Shown here piece after piece: positions 9,447-17,527 of a DNA stretch of 64,000 nucleotides. Source of the stretch: Gemmatimonadota bacterium. Its GTDB lineage: Bacteria > Gemmatimonadota > Gemmatimonadetes > Gemmatimonadales > Gemmatimonadaceae. The translations under genes and the position numbers were made by a program. The number at the start of each line of letters is the position of its first letter. Position 1 is the first letter of the stretch. The notes below the pieces were generated by a model. That model saw nothing but the letters and a program-made list of their open reading frames with translations. It had not been told where the DNA came from and searched no databases. Where the stretch lies: assembly GCA_028287305.1 (NCBI GenBank), contig JAQBPX010000032.1:186001-250000 (forward strand), written 5' to 3'.

Positions 9447-10531
9447 GCGCGCCCGAGCGAGGGCGCGTCGCGCTGCGAGAGCGTCGCGCCGGCGCACGAC
9501 AGCTGCGGGCTCGGAAGCTGCAGATCGCCACGCGCGCGAATGACGCCTTCCTCGCACGTCACCAGGACTGGTCCGACCGGTACGGCGACGTCGCGAGGAC
9601 GCGTGGCACGGAGGACGCCGCGTACCACCTGGAGTTCCTGGCGGGCGCCCTGGAGACAGGAGAGGCCGCCGTGTTCGTCGACTACGTCGCATGGTTGCTG
9701 GAGGTGCTGGGGTCGCGCGGCATCCGCTCCGAATCCGTGGTCGAGAGCCTGGAGCTGGTGGGTCATGGGGCGCTCCTGCTGCTCGACGGCGATGCGCGCG
9801 AGTCGCTCCAGGAGATGCTCGACGCAGGTGTCGCGCGTGCGCGGGCGGGCACCACGCCCGCCGCTGGCGCCGACCAGCCGACGGACGAATCGCCGCTGGC
9901 GAACGCCTCGCGAGCATTCCTGCACGCACTGCTGCAGGGAGAGCGGCAGGGCGCACTCGGCATCGCGCGCGAGGCGTTGCGCGTCGCCGCGCATCCGACT
10001 GATGTGTACGTGGAGCTCTTCCAGCGCTCACTCACCGAGATCGGGCGGCAATGGCAACTCAACCGCATCACGGTGGCGCAGGAGCACATGGCCACCGCCA
10101 TCGTGCAGTTCGTGCTCGCGCAGCTCTATTCGGCGCTCGACCGCTCCGCCCCGACTCGCGGCAGCGCGCTCATCACCGGCGTCGAGGGCGAACTTCACCA
10201 GGTCGGCGCCAACCTCGTCGCGGACGCGCTGGAGCTCGACGGCTGGCGCGTCCACTTCCTCGGCACCAACGTGCCGCATGACGGCATCGTCGAGGCGGCG
10301 GCTGCGATGAAGGCGGACGTCGTGGGCATTTCGGCCACCATGATCTTCAACCTCGATCCCGTCGCGCGGCTCGTCGAGAGCGTCCGCGGGATGAAGGGGG
10401 CGGCGCCGCACATCCTCGTCGGCGGCGGGGCATTTCGCACTGCGCCGAACCTGTGGAAGGACGTGGGCGCCGACGGATCGGCGAGCGACGTGCGCGGTGC
10501 GTGCGCGATCGCACGAGCGGTGCAGCGGTGA
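9443..10531 (+). CDS. CarH-like cobalamin-binding sensor lacking a DNA-binding domain
   Basis: 362 residues, soluble. Residues 1-130 form a helical domain of unknown type (FVDYVAWLLEVLGSRGI). Residues about 150-235 match the four-helix cap found before B12-binding domains in CarH/LitR and MetH, with IGRQWQLNRITVAQEHMAT giving the cap Trp204 and the Glu214-His215 pair. Residues 240-362 are the Rossmann B12-binding domain with GELHQVG (His252 as probable lower cobalt ligand), VHFLGTNVPHDGIV, ISATM and ILVGGGAF. There is no MerR-type HTH. In CarH the cap Trp is followed by His; here it is Gln205. The gene is ATGA-coupled to the upstream gene and GTGA-coupled to the kinase, so the probable output is that kinase. 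Confidence 0.8.
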   Translation: MSAPERGRVALRERRAGARQLRARKLQIATRANDAFLARHQDWSDRYGDVARTRGTEDAAYHLEFLAGALETGEAAVFVDYVAWLLEVLGSRGIRSESVVESLELVGHGALLLLDGDARESLQEMLDAGVARARAGTTPAAGADQPTDESPLANASRAFLHALLQGERQGALGIAREALRVAAHPTDVYVELFQRSLTEIGRQWQLNRITVAQEHMATAIVQFVLAQLYSALDRSAPTRGSALITGVEGELHQVGANLVADALELDGWRVHFLGTNVPHDGIVEAAAAMKADVVGISATMIFNLDPVARLVESVRGMKGAAPHILVGGGAFRTAPNLWKDVGADGSASDVRGACAIARAVQR

Positions 10532-11355
10532 CGCCGTCGACGACGCTCGCCGTCGACGCGATGGACGATGACAGCGTCAAGCACCTCTTCGAGCAGCTCA
10601 CGGCGACGAACAACGAGCTGGCCGTGCTCCACCGCGACCTCACCCGGAAGACGCGTGACCTGGAAGAGGCGAGGACGCTGAACAACCAGTTCCTCGGCAT
10701 GGCGGCGCACGACCTGCGCAATCCACTGCACGTGATCGGCGGCATGAGCAGGGTGCTCCTGCGCAGCAGGAACGTGAGCGAGATGGAGCGCAAGCTGATC
10801 CAGAGCATCTTCGACTCCAGCGACTTCATGCGGCGGCTGGTCGATGACCTGCTCCAGGTCAGCGAGCTGGATGCCGGCATGCTGCGACTGCACCGCGAAC
10901 CCTGCGCCCTCCGGGAGCTGGTGGCGGAGCGAGTCGAGTTGCAGCGACCGATGGCCGAGGGCAAGGGCATCGCCATCACCCTGCGGTGCCTCGAACCGCT
11001 CCCCCCCGTCAACGGCGACCGCATGCGGCTGGCGCAGGTGCTCGACAACCTGCTGAGCAACGCCATCAAGTATTCCCGTCCGGGCACGCGTGTCACCGTG
11101 ACGACGCGCGCCACTCGCGGCGGGACCCGTGTCTCGGTCGGCGACGAGGGACAGGGCATCGCGCGGGATGAGCTGGGCAAGCTGTTCCTGCCCTTCGGCG
11201 TCACGAGCAGCCACGCGACCGGTGGCGAGAAGAGCACGGGGCTGGGCTTGCTCATCGTGAAGCGGATCGCCGAGGCACACGGTGGATCCGTGCTCGTGCG
11301 CTCGCGTGTGGGCGTCGGCACCACATTCCACCTCCTCCTCCCGGCAGGCGAATAG
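10528..11355 (+). CDS. Soluble histidine kinase coupled to the B12/ABM sensors
   Basis: 275-residue kinase with no membrane segment. An N-terminal coiled coil (about 16-52) is followed by the DHp helix with His61 (GMAAHDLRNPLHVI) and the HATPase domain with the N box [12 protein letters not shown]1 GDEGQGIA and G2 STGLGLLIVKRI. There is no PAS, GAF or receiver domain, so sensing must come from partners. The coiled coil LTATNNELAVLHRD resembles LTTNNLLAVLARE in the ABM protein two genes upstream. I chose the GTG that overlaps the preceding stop (GTGA) rather than a longer frame reaching into the B12 gene. No response regulator is adjacent. Confidence 0.88.
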   Translation: MTPSTTLAVDAMDDDSVKHLFEQLTATNNELAVLHRDLTRKTRDLEEARTLNNQFLGMAAHDLRNPLHVIGGMSRVLLRSRNVSEMERKLIQSIFDSSDFMRRLVDDLLQVSELDAGMLRLHREPCALRELVAERVELQRPMAEGKGIAITLRCLEPLPPVNGDRMRLAQVLDNLLSNAIKYSRPGTRVTVTTRATRGGTRVSVGDEGQGIARDELGKLFLPFGVTSSHATGGEKSTGLGLLIVKRIAEAHGGSVLVRSRVGVGTTFHLLLPAGE

Positions 11356-11422
11356 GCGACGACGGGTGCGACGCAGTTCCCTGGAGACTGTCGCTTTGGG
11401 CGTTCTCGATCGTCATCACCGG

Positions 11423-11803
11423 ATGAAACCTTCTTCCTGGCCCAGCCGGATCCTCTTCGGCATCGTAGTCCTCTTCCTGGCCTTCGACTCCATCTCCCAC
11501 ATCATGGCCCCAGCGCCGGTCGTGGAAGCGTTCACGCGGCTCGGCATCCCCATGTCGCGCGCGATCGCGCTCGGCGTGATCCAGCTGGCCTGCCTGGCGG
11601 TCTACGCGGTGCCGCAGACCGCCATCCTCGGCGCGATCCTGCTCACCGGGTGGCTCGGCGGCGCCACGGCGATCCACATGCGGGCGGGAAGCACCCCCTT
11701 CGAGATGATCTTCCCCGAGATCATTGGCGTGATGATGTGGGGAGCGCTCTACCTGCGGGACGCTCGCCTCCGCGCCCTCATCCCCGTGCAACGCGCGCCG
11801 TAG
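11423..11803 (+). CDS. DoxX-like integral membrane protein
   Basis: 126-residue protein of four predicted membrane helices: ILFGIVVLFLAFDSISHI, AIALGVIQLACLAVYAVP, AILGAILLTGWLGGAT, and MIFPEIIGVMMWGALYL. The loop AIHMRAGS is typical of the DoxX_2-like family. The biochemical role of this subfamily is not established. I chose the ATG giving MKPSSWPSRILFG because the upstream in-frame stretch is the end of the kinase gene and a non-coding gap. A MocR regulator follows 44 nt downstream and may control it. Confidence 0.8.
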   Translation: MKPSSWPSRILFGIVVLFLAFDSISHIMAPAPVVEAFTRLGIPMSRAIALGVIQLACLAVYAVPQTAILGAILLTGWLGGATAIHMRAGSTPFEMIFPEIIGVMMWGALYLRDARLRALIPVQRAP

Positions 11804-11847
11804 CGGATGGGTGGCCACGGCACCCCCGCGTCACGGAGCGAGCCGCA

Positions 11848-13365
11848 ATGAGGCAGACGACGAGCCCGCTGATCCTCGCGCTCATTCCCCTCGACCGGGC
11901 CGGCGCGGCGTCGCTTCATCGGCAGGTCTATGACGGGATCCGGAAGGCGATCCTCGAGGGGCTCCTGCGAGCAGGTGAGCGAGTACCTGCAACGCGACAG
12001 TTCGCGCTCGATCTCGAAGTGTCGCGGCTGACGGTGCTCACCGCATACGAGCAGTTGCTGCACGAGGGCTACCTGGAGGCGCGCGTCGGCTCCGGTACTT
12101 TCGTGAGTGCCTCGCTTCCCGACCATTCCCTGCATGTGGGCGCGCCCGCGCGCGAGCCGCAGAAGGTGCGGACGATCCCCGCGCGACCGGCCCGCTCGGT
12201 TGTCACGGACAGTCCGGACGGCTCCTCGAGCTATGCGTCCGACGGCGGGGGAGGGCTGCGTCCATTCCGCGTGGGCCTTCCCGCGGTCGATGCCTTTCCG
12301 CAGCAGCTGTGGTCACGCCTGGTGGCGCGACGGGCGCGCGGCCTGACTGCGTCTCACATGGCCTATGGCTCCCCGGCGGGCCTTCGCGACCTGCGTGCCG
12401 CCATCGCGGCCCACCTCCGCAGCGCGCGACGCGTCCGATGCGAGGAAGATGACGTGATCATCGTGTCGGGATCCCAGACGGCGCTCAGGCTCTGCGCTGC
12501 AGTGTTGCTGCCGGCCGGCAGCCATGGCGCAATGGAGGATCCAGGCTATGCGGGTGCTCGCGCCGCGCTGACCGCAAGCGGCGCGCAGATGCTTCCCGTC
12601 CCGGTGGACGCGGAGGGAATCATGGTCAGCAAGCTCGATGGACTGGGCCAGCTGGTACGCGCCGCATACGTCACGCCTTCGCACCAGTACCCGCTGGGCA
12701 TGTCGATGTCGGCCACCCGCCGCCTGGCGCTGCTCGAATGGGCGAGGAGGCGCAGCGCCTGGATCATCGAGGATGACTACGACAGCGAGTATCGCTACGT
12801 GAGCCGGCCGCTGGGCGCCCTGCAGGGCATGGAGACCGACGCGGACGTGAATCGCACGCGTCGCGTGATCTACATCGGCACGTTCAGCAAGGTGATGTTT
12901 CCCGCGCTCCGGGTCGGTTATCTCGTGGTGCCGCCTTCGCTGCGGCAGGCCTTTCTCGACGCGCGCGAGGCGAGTGACCTGTTTCCCTCCACGCTCTACC
13001 AGCTGGCCCTCTCGGACTTCCTCACCGAGGGACATTTCGCGCGACACCTTCGCCGGATGCGCGGCATTTATGTGGGGCGGCGCCAGGCAATCCTCGATGG
13101 GCTCGCGACCCACTGCGCGGGGCTCCTCGAACTGGAGAACGCCGACGCCGGCCTGCATGTCACGACGCGCCTTCCGAAGGGACGGAACGACATGGCCCTG
13201 GTGAAGGCACTGAGCGCGCGCGGCCTTTCCGCAACAGCACTCTCACCGTGCTATGCAGGGCGTGGCGCGCAGCCCGGACTCCTGCTGGGCTTCGGGGGCT
13301 CGCGCGAACCCACGCTGCGACGCGCGACACGAATCCTCGCCGACGTAATGCTCGCCGGCTCCTAG
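11848..13365 (+). CDS. MocR/PdxR-family transcriptional regulator (GntR HTH + aminotransferase-like domain)
   Basis: 505 residues. The N-terminal GntR winged helix (about 20-90) shows LHRQVYDGIRKAILEGLL, RVPATRQFALDLEVSRLTV and YLEARVGSGTFV. A linker leads to a fold-type I aminotransferase domain with IVSGSQTALRLCA, MEDPGYAGARAAL, TPSHQYPLGMSMS, EDDYDSEYRY and the PLP lysine in IGTFSKVMFPALRVGYLV (Lys at about 348). MocR proteins sense PLP or amino compounds and often activate neighbouring genes. No PLP-synthesis genes are adjacent, so the target is unclear; DoxX is the nearest candidate. The 3' end overlaps the AraC-type gene by 4 nt, convergently. Confidence 0.92.
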   Translation: MRQTTSPLILALIPLDRAGAASLHRQVYDGIRKAILEGLLRAGERVPATRQFALDLEVSRLTVLTAYEQLLHEGYLEARVGSGTFVSASLPDHSLHVGAPAREPQKVRTIPARPARSVVTDSPDGSSSYASDGGGGLRPFRVGLPAVDAFPQQLWSRLVARRARGLTASHMAYGSPAGLRDLRAAIAAHLRSARRVRCEEDDVIIVSGSQTALRLCAAVLLPAGSHGAMEDPGYAGARAALTASGAQMLPVPVDAEGIMVSKLDGLGQLVRAAYVTPSHQYPLGMSMSATRRLALLEWARRRSAWIIEDDYDSEYRYVSRPLGALQGMETDADVNRTRRVIYIGTFSKVMFPALRVGYLVVPPSLRQAFLDAREASDLFPSTLYQLALSDFLTEGHFARHLRRMRGIYVGRRQAILDGLATHCAGLLELENADAGLHVTTRLPKGRNDMALVKALSARGLSATALSPCYAGRGAQPGLLLGFGGSREPTLRRATRILADVMLAGS

Positions 13366-14207
13366 GCGCAGGACAGCTGTCGCGGAGCGAGCCCGCTCCC
13401 CGCTTTCGCCGTCAGCGAGTGGCGGATGTCCCGTGGCGAGCAACCCACCGCCCGCAGGAACTGCGAGGAGAAGTGGCTGTGGTGCGAGAAGCCGAGGTCG
13501 AGTGCCAGCTTGCTCAGGTCGGGCTCGCCCTCTGCAAGCCGCTCGAGCGCCGCGACGATCCGAAGCTGCAATCGGTATTGCTGCAGCGAGATCCCGATCT
13601 GTGAACGAAAGACGTGTGCGAGATGAAAGGGGGATATCTCGAGCGTTGCCGCCAGCTCCTGCATGGTGTGCCGCGCCGAGGGCTCGGAGGACATCATCGC
13701 CTGCGCCTCGAACGCAAGGGACCGATGGCGAGCCTGGCGCGCGCTGGACGCGGGGGTGCGCGACTGGCCGCACGGCCAGGCACGGAAGAGGACGTGACGA
13801 AGGAGCGCGAGCGCCTCGTCCTCGAAGGCCGATCCATGAAGGTGGATTCCGAGGCGCATGTTCCTCCGCTGGCAGAGGAGCCGAAAGAGGGCGACGGGGT
13901 GTAGCTGGACGACCAGCGCGGCTCCGTGCTGCGGCACCATCGTGGCATCGACGCCGGCAGCGAATCGCAGCACCGTGCACGTGAGCGCGCGCGCGACACG
14001 ACCGCCAGCCGAATGAGGATGACGCCGGGGCGTGCACGCGCTCCTGACCTGCTCCGAGAAGGAGCCGACGCCGCGTGATGCGCTCAGGATGGCCTTGCCG
14101 CCGGTAAGCACGACGAGGGTAGGGCCGGTGGTGGCCCACGAGTCCAGTTGCACGCCCAGCGCAGCGGACCAGGGATGCGAGCTGACCTGCACTGCAGGCG
14201 CCGTCAT
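13362..14207 (-). CDS. AraC-family transcriptional regulator
   Basis: 281 residues. The C-terminal 95 residues form the AraC double helix-turn-helix: TMQELAATLEISPFHLAHVFRSQIG, with recognition positions and the conserved second-HTH block DLSKLALDLGFSHHSHFSSQFLRAVGCSP. The N-terminal 170 residues are an unassigned ligand or dimer domain without cupin signatures that I can name. The ATG overlaps the stop of the upstream DUF1579-like gene (ATGA), so it is the last gene of a minus-strand operon of small secreted or DinB-fold proteins. Its targets cannot be deduced. Confidence 0.88.
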   Translation of the reverse strand: MTAPAVQVSSHPWSAALGVQLDSWATTGPTLVVLTGGKAILSASRGVGSFSEQVRSACTPRRHPHSAGGRVARALTCTVLRFAAGVDATMVPQHGAALVVQLHPVALFRLLCQRRNMRLGIHLHGSAFEDEALALLRHVLFRAWPCGQSRTPASSARQARHRSLAFEAQAMMSSEPSARHTMQELAATLEISPFHLAHVFRSQIGISLQQYRLQLRIVAALERLAEGEPDLSKLALDLGFSHHSHFSSQFLRAVGCSPRDIRHSLTAKAGSGLAPRQLSCA

Positions 14208-14746
14208 GGAGCGGCGGAAGCGATCCGGGTGTCATCTGCCACCCAGTTCACCTCCCAGCTCTTCCCCCCGTCCTCCGAGTAGGCCTGCTCGAAGTGACAC
14301 GAGCCGGGCGTGACGCCTGAGATCACGAATCGCACGAGGATCGCGCGGCCATCCAGCAGTTCCTGGTCGTAGAACTCACCGCGTCCATCCTTGAACCCAC
14401 CTACGGTTGGCTGCGCGAGCTGCCCAGTCGCGGCGTTGGCGAAGTTGAGCGTCCACTGGCGCGACTCGGGGTTGTAGAGGCGCAGGCTGAGGCCCTCGAA
14501 GTGACCCGCCGGCCCGTCCATCACGAGTTCCACGAGGTTCGCGCGTCCTCCCCACACCTTGCGCACGACCGTAGTGCCATCGTAATCCGCCCAGCTGTCG
14601 GAGCCAGTGAGGGGATGCAACCGGCGCCTGACGTGCGTCTTCCAGCTGCCGATCTCGAAGTCGAAGTCGTGCGGGCCGCCGCGCGGCGGTGAGAGCGTCG
14701 CGACGGCGCACAGGATACAGAGCGCGACCCCGCCGGGAATCCTCAT
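14204..14746 (-). CDS. Secreted DUF1579-like protein
   Basis: 180 residues with a signal peptide (about 1-24, MRIPGGVALCILCAVATLSPP). The mature part begins HDFDFEIGSWKTHVRRRLHPL and contains GSDSWADYDGTTVV, GGRANLVELVMDGPAGHFEG and LRLYNPESRQWTLNFANA. It ends with HFEQAYSEDGGKSWEVNWVAD. These blocks match the lipocalin-like DUF1579 family, in which the HDFDF-G-W start is typical. Function is unknown. It lies 7 nt after the DinB-like gene and overlaps the AraC gene start, so the three are probably co-transcribed. Confidence 0.75.
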   Translation of the reverse strand: MRIPGGVALCILCAVATLSPPRGGPHDFDFEIGSWKTHVRRRLHPLTGSDSWADYDGTTVVRKVWGGRANLVELVMDGPAGHFEGLSLRLYNPESRQWTLNFANAATGQLAQPTVGGFKDGRGEFYDQELLDGRAILVRFVISGVTPGSCHFEQAYSEDGGKSWEVNWVADDTRIASAAP

Positions 14747-14753
14747 GGCGCGA

Positions 14754-15314
14754 TCACGGCCTGGGCTGGCTCGACGGAGGCACCATGCCGCGCAGCCGCA
14801 TGTACGTCACGATGTTCCCGTAATGCTCGTTGTCATGCCACGCGTTCATCATCAACGCATAGAGTCGCGAGCGCGGCGTGCCGAACCCGTTCGCCGCCCA
14901 CGCCTTCTGGGCCGTCGCGTTCAGCGGCTTCGTGGCATCCGCGTCGGCCAACGCGTAGGCGCCGGCGCAGAGTGCGTTCGATTCCTTCAACGCCGCCAGC
15001 AGCTCGGCTTTCGACGTGGGCCCGGTCTCGACCGGTGACTGGCCCAGCGCCATGCCGCAGAGCAGTTGCTGTCCGTTCGCGACGTGCCCGATGAGCTGCC
15101 CAAAGCTGCGCACCTCGGGCGCAGGCTTGAAGGCGTAGGCGGAGTCGGGCATCGCCTCGGCCGCGGCGAGCACGTATCCGCTGGCGATGACCCAGAGTTG
15201 CCGGATGTCGGCCACGGCGCTCGAGCTGTCGGCGCCGGATCGCCGCGCGGGGCCGGGCGATTGAGCCGCGGCAGGGAGCGCGAGCAGGACTGCGAGGAAC
15301 GCGAACTTCTTCAT
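14754..15314 (-). CDS. Exported DinB-superfamily protein
   Basis: 186 residues. The signal peptide MKKFAFLAVLLALPAAAQ is followed by a four-helix DinB-like domain with the metal-ligand histidines in SFGQLIGHVANGQQLL and NAWHDNEHYGNIVTYMRLRG. The conserved EAMPDSAYAFKPAPEVRSF motif is typical of the DinB_2 group. The fold resembles bacillithiol transferases, but the exported Gemmatimonadota-type members have no known reaction. I used the ATG that begins the signal peptide rather than the longer open frame. It follows the DUF1569 gene by 122 nt and precedes the DUF1579-like gene by 7 nt. Confidence 0.82.
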   Translation of the reverse strand: MKKFAFLAVLLALPAAAQSPGPARRSGADSSSAVADIRQLWVIASGYVLAAAEAMPDSAYAFKPAPEVRSFGQLIGHVANGQQLLCGMALGQSPVETGPTSKAELLAALKESNALCAGAYALADADATKPLNATAQKAWAANGFGTPRSRLYALMMNAWHDNEHYGNIVTYMRLRGMVPPSSQPRP

Positions 15315-15436
15315 CGAGCGGCGGGGCGTGGGTGGGCGTGCTGGGCTCACGGGCGCCCCTGCATTGTGAGCACAGGGAAGCTCCGGGGCCATGTCCACTT
15401 GGCGCGGCGGAGGCATGGCCACTTGCGCTTCGGACG

Positions 15437-15886
15437 TCACGCCTGGAACTGCCGAAGGTGATGATCGAGGTGGACGTACATGAAGCTTGCCCATTCGTGC
15501 GGCGTCATGTGCCCGAAGAAGAAGTGAGGGAACGTCGTGCATTGGGCCGGCCCGCTCGCGAACCGGTCGATCGTCCGCAGCAGCCGCTGCCGCTCGACGT
15601 CGAAGTCCCTCTCGTCCCGCACGAGGACGCTCGGGTGCGTCTTCGCATTCCGCGCCATCGGCTTGCCATGGACGAGCATCGAACGCTTGACCCAGCCGCC
15701 GATGAGGCGCCCCAGCGGGTGGCGAGGCAGCGCGGTCATGCCCAGCGCGTTCTCCATCGCCATCGCCAGGTGCGCGAACGCCTGCGCGACGTTCATGCGA
15801 CCCCACAGCGGCTTCGTGTCCGGCCAGAGCCGGTCGATCCGCTCACGGATTTCTTCGACCACGGCCGGATCGTACAGATTCTTCAT
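15437..15886 (-). CDS. DUF1569 (DinB-fold) protein
   Basis: 149-residue cytoplasmic protein of the DUF1569 family, a DinB-fold group. Visible blocks are LYDPAVVEEIRERIDRLWPD, WGRMNVAQAFAHLAMAMENALG, the HPSVLVRDERDF region, and the C-terminal FPHFFFGHMTPHEWASF and HLDHHLRQF, whose histidines would bind metal. It has a Shine-Dalgarno (GGGGAG) about 9 nt upstream. It is the first gene of the minus-strand group running to the AraC gene and is divergent from the alpha/beta hydrolase at 16052. No function is known. Confidence 0.82.
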   Translation of the reverse strand: MKNLYDPAVVEEIRERIDRLWPDTKPLWGRMNVAQAFAHLAMAMENALGMTALPRHPLGRLIGGWVKRSMLVHGKPMARNAKTHPSVLVRDERDFDVERQRLLRTIDRFASGPAQCTTFPHFFFGHMTPHEWASFMYVHLDHHLRQFQA

Positions 15887-16039
15887 CGTTGATGTCTCCC
15901 CTTCATGATGGTGCCTGAATGTCGATGGCCAGGCTAACGCGCGCGCAGGATCGCGATAGCCGCATGATTCCCGCGCGCCTAAGGTGAACGGTCGTGCGCT
16001 TCATTCCCCACGCAATCACTCCTGCGTCGAACACATCCC

Positions 16040-16045
16040 TATCCT
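16040..16045 (+). promoter_or_regulatory. Leaderless-type -10 box (TATCCT)
   Basis: TATCCT ends 6 nt before the ATG at 16052, with no Shine-Dalgarno between. This is the same geometry as at five other starts in the window. Confidence 0.5.
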
Positions 16046-16051
16046 GATTCA

Positions 16052-16864
16052 ATGTCCACCATCTCGCTTCGCGGCATCACGCTCGGACTCGACGACCATG
16101 GTGGCGGTGCGAATGCACTGCTGCTCGTCCACGGGCACCCCTTCGACCGTTCGATGTGGTTGCCCCAGGTCGAGCCCGCGAAGCGGGCGGGATGGCGCGT
16201 GATCGCTCCGGACCTCAGGGGGTATGGCGAGACCACGGTGGTGGAAGGACGCACTCCATTCGCCGAATTCGCCGCCGACCTGGCGGCGCTGCTCGACCAT
16301 CTCGAGGTGCAGCAGGTGGTGCTCGCCGGCCTGTCGATGGGTGGGCAGGTCGTGATGGAGTTCGCTCGGCTGTATCCATCGCGTGTCCGCGGCCTCGTGC
16401 TCGCAGCCACCTTCCCGCAGGCGGAAACCGAGGACGGTCGACGCAACAGGAACGCCGCCGCCGACCGGCTCCTTCGCGAAGGAATGGATCCCTACGCCGA
16501 GGAGGTGCTCCCCCGGATGCTGGCCAGCCGCAGCATCGAGACCCTGCCGACGGTGGCGCATCACGTGATGCGCATGATGCGCGCGACCGATCCAGAGGGC
16601 GCGGCGGCGGCGCTTCGCGGCCGGGCCGAGCGCCCGTCGTACGACGCGACGCTCGCCGCGCTCCGGGTTCCGGCGCTGGTGGTCGTTGGCAGCGAGGACG
16701 CCTTCACCACTCGCCATGATGCCGAGCGAATGCGGGACCTCATCACCGGCTCCGAGTTGCTGTGGATGGAAGGGTCCGGCCACATGCCGAACCTGGAACA
16801 GCCGGACGTGTTCAACGCGGGGTTGCTCCGCCTGCTCGAGCGTGTGGGCCGACTGGAGCAGTAG
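16052..16864 (+). CDS. Alpha/beta hydrolase
   Basis: 270-residue cytoplasmic hydrolase. The oxyanion motif is LLVHGHPFDRSMW, the nucleophile elbow is LAGLSMGGQVV (Ser at about 94), the acid is Asp in VVVGSEDAFTT, and the His is in EGSGHMPNLEQP. The complete triad suggests an active esterase, lactonase or C-C hydrolase of the large AB-hydrolase_1 group; substrate is unknown. A -10-like TATCCT sits 6 nt upstream and there is no ribosome site. The last 53 nt overlap the 3' end of the isochorismatase-like gene, convergently. Confidence 0.88.
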   Translation: MSTISLRGITLGLDDHGGGANALLLVHGHPFDRSMWLPQVEPAKRAGWRVIAPDLRGYGETTVVEGRTPFAEFAADLAALLDHLEVQQVVLAGLSMGGQVVMEFARLYPSRVRGLVLAATFPQAETEDGRRNRNAAADRLLREGMDPYAEEVLPRMLASRSIETLPTVAHHVMRMMRATDPEGAAAALRGRAERPSYDATLAALRVPALVVVGSEDAFTTRHDAERMRDLITGSELLWMEGSGHMPNLEQPDVFNAGLLRLLERVGRLEQ

Positions 16865-17423
16865 GTGGCGACGTCGGGGTGTCGGTGCCGCTGTCCACGA
16901 GTCGTGCGCCCATGTTGACGACCTGGAGCAGCGCCGTCCGTCGCACCTCGTCGGCGCTCTGCCTGCCCAGCACCTCGTCGTCGAGCGCGCGCGCTCCGGT
17001 GGCCCGAGGATCCACGACGACGTCGAACCCGCGCACGAGCGCTTCACGAACGGAGGTCGACAGGCACATGTGTGCGTAGAAGCCGACGATCAACAGCTGC
17101 GTGACGGAGTGGGCACGCAGCCACTCCTCCACCCCGGTGCCGCTGAACGCACCGTACACGTCCTTCCCGAACAACTGCTCGGGACCGGCGCTTCCTTCCG
17201 GTCCGAGGCCCGGCGAGAGCTCGGCGCCCCACGTTCCGGGAACGAATGCGCGCGACTCCGCGGGCTTGTTGAAGTGCCTGATCCAGGCAATGGGTCGGCG
17301 TTCCTCCCGTGCTCGCGCGACGTGCGCGCGAATGACCTCGAGCGCCAGGTCGTGACCCGGAACCGGGCGCAACCCCGCCGACGAGAACTCGTTCTGTGCA
17401 TCGACTACAAGCAGTGCCTGCAT
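16812..17423 (-). CDS. Isochorismatase-family (cysteine) hydrolase
   Basis: 203 residues. The family triad is visible: Asp8 in LLVVDAQNEF, a Lys near 88 in LFGKDVYGAF, and the nucleophile Cys in GFYAHMCLSTSVREA. Members hydrolyse isochorismate, nicotinamide or N-carbamoyl compounds; I cannot pick one. The Shine-Dalgarno GGAGG lies 6 nt before ATG. It is divergent from an Lrp/AsnC regulator across 104 nt containing a palindrome, which suggests the regulator controls it. The C-terminal tail (TDTPTSPPTAPVGPHARAGG) is low-complexity and is the part that overlaps the hydrolase gene. Confidence 0.87.
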   Translation of the reverse strand: MQALLVVDAQNEFSSAGLRPVPGHDLALEVIRAHVARAREERRPIAWIRHFNKPAESRAFVPGTWGAELSPGLGPEGSAGPEQLFGKDVYGAFSGTGVEEWLRAHSVTQLLIVGFYAHMCLSTSVREALVRGFDVVVDPRATGARALDDEVLGRQSADEVRRTALLQVVNMGARLVDSGTDTPTSPPTAPVGPHARAGGATPR

Positions 17424-17498
17424 CGCGAACCTCCAGTATTGGATTCACTCACCCTCGGGCAGGCACGATATCGGGGCCGAGTGGAGCAACGCAAACTC

Positions 17499-17515
17499 AC
17501 CGAATATTCTTCGGT
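17499..17515. promoter_or_regulatory. Palindromic candidate operator for the Lrp/AsnC regulator
   Basis: ACCGAATATTCTTCGGT is a 17-bp near-perfect palindrome (7 of 8 paired positions) with an A/T-rich centre. It lies 12 nt before the Lrp-type gene and in the shared upstream region of the divergent isochorismatase-like gene, the usual place for an autoregulated Lrp-family site. Confidence 0.5.
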
Positions 17516-17527
17516 CACCGGAGCCTC

